Source: Saprolegnia diclina VS20
Lineage: Eukaryota; Oomycota; Saprolegniomycetes; Saprolegniales; Saprolegniaceae
NCBI RefSeq assembly: GCF_000281045.1
Contig: NW_008246101.1
Span: forward strand, 121,934 to 145,616
DNA: 23,683 nucleotides
Direction: 5' to 3'
A program made the translations under genes and the position numbers. The notes beneath the pieces were generated by a model. That model was not told the origin of the DNA and did no database searches. It worked only from the letters and a program-made list of their open reading frames with translations. Each line of letters opens with the position of its first letter. The first letter of the stretch is position 1. Of this stretch, positions 18,425 through 23,683 are shown in pieces.

Positions 18425-18684
18425 CCAATCGGGTGTCGACAGAAATCGGATTCGTCGATTTATAGCCAATGAAAACACGTTATTTCGTACGTCCCAACTT
18501 CGAGCAGATAATGACAAGCCATTTCTGCGCGCCAGTCCTCAATACACGAGGTACAGTGCGTCTTCCCTTGGCACAGCACACTCCTGTACAAGGTGATGGC
18601 AGTGTGGAAGGCCAAGTGTGGTTATTTGGGGAATAAGATATAAACGCACTAAGATTGGTCGAAAATAATTTCTTTATGACCAAT
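18425..18684. promoter_or_regulatory. Divergent promoter of ARFRP1 and the Tudor-like gene: CCAAT and TATA boxes
   Basis: CCAAT or its complement occurs at 18425-18429, 18466-18470, 18654-18658 and 18680-18684. On the minus strand, ATTGGC is followed directly by TATAAA (18464-18459), about 90 nt before the ARFRP1 ATG. On the plus strand TATAAA lies at 18639-18644, 118 nt before the Tudor-like ATG. The compact CCAAT-TATA pairing is suggestive; function is inferred. Confidence 0.5.
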
Positions 18685-18761
18685 GGGATGGTGCACAAAG
18701 CTGGGAGACGGGCTGTGAGTGGCTGAAATTCCGGGCACAGCGGTTTCAACGTGGCACGAGC

Positions 18762-19223
18762 ATGAAGCACCCGACCATGACGTTCGAGGTCGGGGTCAAG
18801 GTCGAGCGGGACATTGACGGTCTCTGGTTCCCCGGCGTCGTCGTCGCTGTGAGCGATGATGACGAGACGTGCGACGTACAATATGACGAAGACAGCAAGA
18901 TCGAGGAGGCCGTGCCACTCTGCGAACTTCGGTACGCGATGCCCGCCTTGTGTTGCATGGCATCACGCCAACGTAGCCGCTTCGACGCCGACCGGCTGGG
19001 CAATCAAGCGCCGCCGCGGTCATATACGAGTCATGGCCACCGAGATGAGTCGTCTTCGCTCTTGCTCCAGCCCGACTATGACCCGAACAAAGCACCGACC
19101 ATCGTACTGCACAACAAGGGCGAGGCCAACGGCGGGAACGGGTACATCATCAACGGCCTCGAGACCAACGTCGCCGCCGGCAATGGCCTTCGAGGCATTC
19201 GCTGGTTAAGGGTCAATACATAA
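18762..19223 (+). CDS. Small Tudor/Agenet-like domain protein
   Basis: Exons 18762-18931 and 18977-19223, with a proposed 45-nt intron (GTACGC...CGTAG, phase 2), encode 138 residues. The intron is a multiple of three and has no in-frame stop, so retention would give a 153-residue form. Residues about 8-56 (FEVGVKVERDIDGLWFPGVV, then DVQYDEDSKIEEAVPLCELR) fit a Tudor- or Agenet-like barrel, which often reads methylated Lys or Arg. The rest has no recognised domain (QPDYDPNKAP, NGGNGYIINGLETN). The partner and role are unknown. Splicing is inferred from this window's donor/acceptor style. The frame stays open to the stop either way. The stop is 5 nt from that of the opposing gene. Confidence 0.55.
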   Translation: MKHPTMTFEVGVKVERDIDGLWFPGVVVAVSDDDETCDVQYDEDSKIEEAVPLCELRYAMPALCCMASRQRSRFDADRLGNQAPPRSYTSHGHRDESSSLLLQPDYDPNKAPTIVLHNKGEANGGNGYIINGLETNVAAGNGLRGIRWLRVNT

Positions 19224-19228
19224 GGTGT

Positions 19229-19750
19229 TTAGTTACGACAGCTACGGTTGAGCGATGCAGCGACCGCATCGAACGCTGCATCCATGCGTGCTTCTCGGGA
19301 CGCGACGTCATCCAGCATCCCCTGAAGCCGGCACATCTGCGCTTCGACGTGAGCGCGAAAGGCTTGGATGGCGATCTTGCGCTGCGTGCGCTCGAGTTCC
19401 AGCTGGAGCAGCTCGGTCGTTCGTTGTGGCGGACCAGCGTCGACCGACAGGCGGCGGTCCACTACGCTCGATAGCGGCGCATCCACGACGTCCAGTTTTG
19501 GCTTCGTTGGCGACGACGATGCGTGGCCGGCGACGTCGCGAGCCCATACGTTCTCGAACGCCCGCTCGATGAGACGCCGGGCGCCGTCATCATCCACGGC
19601 GTCGTGCACGGGCGCAGAGGCAGCTGGCGGGTCGCGACGCGGACTCGTTGGTGCTGGCCGCGCCGTTGTCGTCAGCTTTGTCGACGCGTTCCACTGGACC
19701 TTGCGCGACCGTGCATCGGTCTCTTCGCGCAGCCGGAGTGGATCCTTCAT
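19229..19750 (-). CDS. Hypothetical protein with probable C-terminal coiled coil
   Basis: The frame from ATG 19750 encodes 173 residues. The N-terminal half is Pro/Ser/Thr-rich and looks disordered (TARPAPTSPRRDPPAASAP). The last ~70 residues are helix-prone with heptad-like leucines (TTELLQLELERTQRKIAI, then AQMCRLQGMLDDVASREARM). I do not recognise a family. The open frame continues upstream to an ATG at 19993, but that part has no coding character and contains a possible 33-nt intron-like segment, so the 5' end is uncertain. A nearby minus-strand segment (about 19903-20000) could be an upstream exon. It is convergent with the Tudor-like gene. Confidence 0.42.
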   Translation of the reverse strand: MKDPLRLREETDARSRKVQWNASTKLTTTARPAPTSPRRDPPAASAPVHDAVDDDGARRLIERAFENVWARDVAGHASSSPTKPKLDVVDAPLSSVVDRRLSVDAGPPQRTTELLQLELERTQRKIAIQAFRAHVEAQMCRLQGMLDDVASREARMDAAFDAVAASLNRSCRN

Positions 19751-21708
19751 GGAACGTCGTGGCAAAACAGTGTTTTCGCCACGAAAAAATACAGTGTGTT
19801 TTCCAGCATTTGAAGGATGTTTCAACCCAGCATGAGAGGAAGCTGTAAAAATTAAGACTAAGCAACTAAACGTACCTTGGGCCGAGGGTCTCGAGGTATG
19901 CACGCGGAGCGTACGTACCAACCAGTAGCTCGTAGTGACTAATTGCATCCTTCCGAGCATCCTCGACGTTTGGGTGGCCATGCAGAAGAACACGATGTCG
20001 CCTGCTGCTGAGGCCGCTTACGCGTTCTGACAGTGTGTAGCACGGGTGCTGACGGGCCTCTGACACAGTGCTTGCGATGCCACATCTTCGTGGTAAGGAA
20101 AAGAGGTGTGTACTACTTTGCTCTGATCATGCAAGGATGATCTTTTAATATTCCGTGCACCTGCGTGATGATTTGTGGCGCCAGGGTAGAAGCTGTGTTC
20201 CAACCATTTCACGCCCATAGTGGCTAGTAGTTGCAAGCTGGTCGACTGGATCGCACGTGCATTCGGCGAAAAGCCACCAGTCAGTCATTCCGACAAGGCT
20301 TACGCTACCGATGGCAATGTACGTGCCAAATTCGCTGGCGTTCGCTTGCGGTCTTGAGAGGAGCTGTGGCGACAACAGATGTTGTCGCTGCGACCCATCG
20401 ACACGTCCACACAGTTTGTCCACACAGACGATGGGCCGAATCCAAGGACCTTGCTAAGCAGTGCACGTTGCAGCGAGTCGCCACTTTGCGACCACTCGTA
20501 CAGGCACCACTTGGATGAGTGCAGGTCGTGGTTCGAAGCCGGGGATGGGTCAGAGGTTCGTAGCAGCACCGTTTACATCGTCCACGGACCGCGCTTTGCA
20601 AGCTCTGGAAGGCGAAGACCATTCTAAAAGGCCCTTTTATCAGGCTGCTTTTGGGTAAATGCTCAAACTACTATCCATGCACGGTAGTAGCGTCGAAGAG
20701 ACACCGAGTGCATATTTCAAATGCCTGTCCCTTCCTACAGTCCCGTCAAATGGGTTGGTGCAGCATCACGAGACCGAGGCGCTTGGATCGTTCAAGAACC
20801 ACCAAGTGACGTGTGCTCGCTCCACCTGGCACGTTGGAATCCAATGACTCAGCCCTGCTGTCGTCCCGGCTGCTTGCTTGTCGGGCGCAGCTGACGACGA
20901 CAAGGACGAACTCGACACCAGTCGAGTGTGGCGTAATGGCGGGCGCAAAGGTGGACGAACGGTGCAAATCGAACCACATGTCGGGACCAGACGATGCAAT
21001 TCTAGCGTTTTCCATCATCAGCGGACGGCAACGTTGCCCATGACGACGGGTCGTGGCTGTTGACGCTGCATGCGATAAAGAGGCCCAACCATCATCACAG
21101 CGTGACGTGAGTGCGCTTGATCGACGGTACACGACGCCGTCGGTGGTGGAGGCTAAGTAGGGACCCGACGCAATAAGATTTCCATCTTGTATGCAGTGTA
21201 CATGCAGCGTGTGCACGATGTGCTTCAATGGTTGTCGTCTGGTCACCGACAGGCGCTCAAAAAAAGAACGCCATCAACTTGTATCGACATCCCAATCTGC
21301 TTCGTCTCAATCTTCGATGCACCGGTGTACGCTCGTCAAAACACACGTGTGAAAAACGCTTTGCACGGTGTTACACCGTGTCCACGCACGGTGTCGATTC
21401 GTTTGGGGTCGTCTCGACGCCATAGTCGCGATCAACACCCGAGACCAGCACCTCCGATACGAGCGCACTTAATGTCGGAGGCATGCAAACGTCCAACGCC
21501 GACGTGTGTCGCAGCGTGCAGCCCACTTTTTTATTTTCCACGTATTTCACACACACACTCGTGTGTAGACAGGCCACCCACGTGATTGCCAACTGGGTGG
21601 AATATCGACCGTGTGTGCTGCAGACGAAGGCCGTCTCGGACACATCTTTTGACCCAGCACGGTCCAACGTTTAGTAGTCTGAACCGCCAGAGAGGATAAC
21701 GCAAGCCA
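19751..21708. other. Gene-poor region, no confident coding sequence
   Basis: Nearly 2 kb without a supported gene. Minus-strand segments at about 19903-20000 (HGHPNVEDARKDAISHYELL) and 20240-20350 (ASEFGTYIAIGSVSLVGMTD) read somewhat protein-like. They have no consistent exon chain and no recognised domain, so they may be exons of an unrecognised gene or decayed coding sequence. The 3' part holds several perfect CACGTG-like palindromes (see 21316-21394). I saw no transposase, reverse transcriptase or terminal repeats. Confidence 0.5.
21316..21394. repeat. Cluster of CACCGGTG, CACACGTGTG and CACGGTGT palindromes
   Basis: Within 80 bp are GCACCGGTGT, the 10-bp palindrome CACACGTGTG, and CACGGTGT-T-ACACCGTG (21364-21380, an 8-bp perfect inverted repeat around one base), followed by another CACGGTGT at 21387-21394. 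It lies about 370 bp upstream of the Cys/His-repeat gene and could be a set of regulatory sites. Confidence 0.6.
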
Positions 21709-21726
21709 TCATTTTTCAATTTGCCC
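21709..21726 (+). promoter_or_regulatory. Oomycete Inr+FPR core promoter of the Cys/His-repeat gene
   Basis: TCATTTTTCAATTTGCCC combines the initiator TCATTT with the flanking promoter region CAATTTGCC in the spacing typical of oomycete genes. It lies 34 nt before the ATG at 21761 and supports that start and the reality of this gene. Confidence 0.75.
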
Positions 21727-21760
21727 GCAACGACCAAGCCCAAGAACGACGGCAAAACGC

Positions 21761-22354
21761 ATGCTGGACCTTCACACCGCAACGCTCCTCAAGCGTGGCG
21801 CTACCGTGGCGTGCATCTTCAACGAGTGCACCAAAGAGGCCGTGTACGGCTCGACCAAATGCTCCTTTCACAAGCGCCGAAAGCGGTGCAGCGTGCTCAA
21901 CTGCAGCAACCAAGCGTACGCGCGGGACCTCTGCGTCCGGCACGGCGGGAAGCGCAAGTGCGCCCACCCGATGTGCTCGACAGCGGCTCACGGCGGACCG
22001 TACTGCGTCACCCACGGCGGCGCCAGCGGCAAGCGGCTCTGCTCGATCGAAGGCTGTCCCAAGCAAGCCCACGCCCACCGCCGATGCGTGCGCCACGGTG
22101 GCGGTCGCCTCTGCACCGTGGACGGGTGTGCCCACTACGCGCGCGGACGGGGCGTGTGCCGAAGCCACGGGGCCAAGCCGTCGTCGTCGTGTTCGTCGCC
22201 CATCTCGGTGTCGAGCGGCGACGACTCGGACACTGTGAGCGTCAAGGCGGAGCTTCTGCTTGACTTGGACGTGAGCGCGACGGCAGACTTTTTACACTCG
22301 GTGGTCGACGACTCGTTTTTGAGGGACCTCCACACGATCGCCGAAATGTGCTGA
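21761..22354 (+). CDS. Cys/His-repeat protein (five C-x4-C-x9/10-C-x2-H units)
   Basis: A single exon encodes 197 residues. Residues about 17-140 contain five tandem units of 22-27 residues, each C-x4-C...C-x2-H. Examples are CSVLNC...CVRHGG, CSIEGC...CVRHGG and CTVDGC...CRSHG. The spacing suggests one zinc ion per unit. The same repeat type is common in oomycete proteins often labelled WRKY19-like, after the Cys-rich repeats of plant WRKY19, but there is no WRKY domain here. The acidic C-terminus (SSGDDSDTVSVKAELLLDLD) could be an activation or interaction segment. A DNA-, RNA- or protein-binding role is possible; none is established from sequence. Basic, zinc-ligand-rich composition and a strong oomycete core promoter support it as a real gene. 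Confidence 0.8.
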   Translation: MLDLHTATLLKRGATVACIFNECTKEAVYGSTKCSFHKRRKRCSVLNCSNQAYARDLCVRHGGKRKCAHPMCSTAAHGGPYCVTHGGASGKRLCSIEGCPKQAHAHRRCVRHGGGRLCTVDGCAHYARGRGVCRSHGAKPSSSCSSPISVSSGDDSDTVSVKAELLLDLDVSATADFLHSVVDDSFLRDLHTIAEMC

Positions 22355-23109
22355 CGTAATGCTCGCTGTAACTTCAATCTATCTATCACAAACGTGGTTT
22401 GTCGTCGTCATCAAGAAACCTGCACGCGGATGGCGCCTTGTCCAGCGCGTTGCACCGCGTTGAGCTCTCTTGCCCTTTCTAGCACTGTCGCTACGCGCAC
22501 CTAAGATGATCATCCAGGTACCAAATCAGATGTTGCTCGGCGTCTCTTGGCCACTGCATTGGTATGGTGTGAAGAACAGGTATGAACGCGATGGCGACCG
22601 CTGGTGGAGAAGTGACATGGGTGTCGGCTGCACGCTCAGTTGCTCGCTCTTGTTCGCAGAGGCTCCAAGAGCAGGATCGGGATTCGCACCCGACTGGACA
22701 GCACGTGCACCGATCACGCCACTCGGCGCTCGTACAGTGTATCTGCGTCTGCGCTTGACAAGAAAACGCGCCGCCGAAAAAACGACGCGAAACAAGCTCT
22801 CGGATGACAGGGTACACGACGAGAGGGAGTCGTGAGGACACCGAAAAGGATGTCTCCTTTGCCGCCCAAGGCAGTAAACCTTTGCTCGCCTTCGGAGGCG
22901 AAACGGGCAACACTTGAAGAAAGGCGACGTGCATGCCGATCGCAATACATTTGAACGAGGTAAAACCACTATTTGAGACTAAACTGAGGCAGACGAAAAC
23001 CCCCCGTGCCGTCTTTTCATAGCCCACCGAGTTGGTTGGCGCTATTCTCGTCGTCGCAGCAGTTGATTGATGTGGGAGTTTCGGCCTTTCTGCAGCGTCC
23101 AAGCTAGAA
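22355..23109. other. Intergenic region with a tRNA-like minus-strand segment
   Basis: About 0.75 kb between two co-oriented genes with no supported coding sequence. A minus-strand open frame spanning 22491-23135 has no domain and unusual composition and was rejected. The tRNA-like segment at about 22664-22735 is listed separately. Confidence 0.55.
22664..22735 (-). other. tRNA-like segment (degenerate tRNA or tRNA-derived SINE head)
   Basis: On the minus strand, a perfect T-arm is present: stem TCGGG/CCCGA with the 7-nt loop TGCGAAT (22693-22677). Upstream is GCCGAGTGGCGTGATCGG, resembling the D-arm/A-box of class II tRNAs. The 5' acceptor strand does not pair with the expected 3' strand (TCCTGCT), no normal anticodon arm forms, and the loop has G where T55 should be. 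It is therefore not an intact tRNA. A relic or SINE-type pol III promoter is the best reading. Confidence 0.35.
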
Positions 23110-23127
23110 CTCATATCCGAATTTGCC
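23110..23127 (+). promoter_or_regulatory. Oomycete Inr+FPR core promoter of the lectin gene
   Basis: CTCATATCCGAATTTGCC joins an initiator (CTCATATCC) and a flanking element (AATTTGCC). It lies 10 nt before the ATG at 23138. It fixes the start there instead of at an upstream non-ATG codon in the same frame. Confidence 0.72.
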
Positions 23128-23137
23128 TCGCGCAAAT

Positions 23138-23683
23138 ATGAAAGTCTTCCCGTACGGTCGCCAACTCTCGCTCACGTTGCCGTTGCTGCTCCTCAAGGCG
23201 CAGCGCGGCCGCGCGCAGGCGTTGGGCAGCATCATCGGCGGCTCGGCCAGCGAAGGCGACTCGCTCTCGTTCGTGTGCCCGACCGGCGAAGTCGTTGGCA
23301 AAGTTCTGTTTGCGTCCTACGGCACGCCGACGGGGGGCCTCCCCAACTACGCGGTCGGCTGGTGCGACGCAGCGACGTCCGTGGCCGTCGTCCAGTCGGC
23401 GTGTATCGGCAACAAGGCGTGCGACGTCGCCGTCGACAGCGCGTATGTTTTTACGATGCAGTGTTCGTTTGCTGAGGTGACGCGTGATTAGGGTCTTTGG
23501 CGATCCGTGCTTTGGGACGTACAAGCAGTTAGACGTCGCCTTGCAGTGCGTTGATGAGAACGTCATTGGCGGCAGCGCGTCCGAAGGCTCGTTGCTGCGT
23601 CTGCGCTGCCCAGCGGACCACGTCATGGGTGACGTGACCTTTGCGTCATTTGGTACCCCCACGGGCGAGTTCCTCGACTACCG
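23138..23683 (+). CDS. Secreted SUEL/galactose-binding lectin-domain protein, 3' end missing
   Basis: Exon 1 is 23138-23442, a 49-nt phase-2 intron (GTATGT...GATTAG) follows, and exon 2 starts at 23492 and runs off the window. A basic, leucine-rich leader (residues 1-28, LSLTLPLLLL) suggests secretion. Domain 1 (about 30-123) has the SUEL/Gal_Lectin order: SFVCPTGEVVGKVLFASYGTP (in part), GWCDAATSVAVVQSAC, NKACDVAV, then after splicing VFGDPCFGTYKQLDVALQC. A second copy begins VIGGSASEGS and FASFGTPTG and is cut by the edge. Domain 1 lacks the first conserved Cys and the Cys after FASYGTPTG. The family binds galactose or rhamnose. The role (cell-surface or secreted glycan binding) is inferred. 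More tandem domains may follow. Confidence 0.88.

Noticed and set aside
20746-21246. 166-codon minus-strand frame in the gene-poor region
   Set aside because: Composition looks random, with no recognisable motif and no promoter element nearby.
22491-23135. 214-codon minus-strand frame
   Set aside because: No domain, unusual composition, overlaps the tRNA-like segment and the lectin promoter. Most likely chance.
1-23683. CRISPR arrays, insertion sequences, rRNA, bacterial-type operons or phage modules
   Set aside because: Introns, oomycete promoters and eukaryotic families show nuclear DNA. I saw no repeat-spacer array, transposase or rRNA signature.

Overview
This window looks like nuclear DNA of an oomycete, most likely a saprolegnialean (Saprolegnia/Achlya/Aphanomyces type). 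The reasons are: an elicitin-like secreted protein, which is an oomycete-restricted family; start sites that carry the oomycete initiator plus flanking element (Inr/FPR); a flagellar kinesin; a GC-rich coding bias that leaves long antisense open frames; and very short spliceosomal introns (37 inferred, all 40-57 nt). I assigned the organism from these features only. No database search was possible.

Layout, left to right: a 3'-truncated folate/biopterin (BT1) transporter (-), a 1.6 kb gene-free stretch, a JmjC/cupin oxygenase with a C-terminal winged-helix-like end (+), a 36-bp near-palindrome, a two-domain GPI-tailed elicitin-like protein (-), the spliceosomal RED/IK protein (+), a 16-exon kinesin-9 of KIF6 type (-), mitochondrial ribosomal protein uS5m (-), tRNA m1G37 methyltransferase TRM5 (+), an NAA50-like N-terminal acetyltransferase (-), a secreted purple acid phosphatase (+), the Golgi GTPase ARFRP1 (-), a small Tudor-like protein (+), a short probable coiled-coil protein (-), about 2 kb with no convincing gene, a five-repeat Cys/His protein (+), and a SUEL/galactose-binding lectin cut by the right edge (+).

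Most neighbours alternate strands, giving divergent promoter pairs (elicitin/RED, uS5m/TRM5, NAA50/PAP, ARFRP1/Tudor) and tight convergent pairs with stop codons 5-50 nt apart. There is no operon and no single pathway. The set mixes housekeeping genes (splicing, tRNA modification, mitochondrial translation, N-acetylation, Golgi traffic), a motile-stage gene (KIF6) and secreted or surface proteins (elicitin, phosphatase, lectin). I found no mobile element with a recognisable transposase, no CRISPR array, no rRNA and no intact tRNA. I also found no clearly new multi-gene system. The most notable signals are the uniform intron architecture, two look-alike introns in the kinesin gene, two microexons, structured intergenic palindromes and the Cys/His repeat protein.
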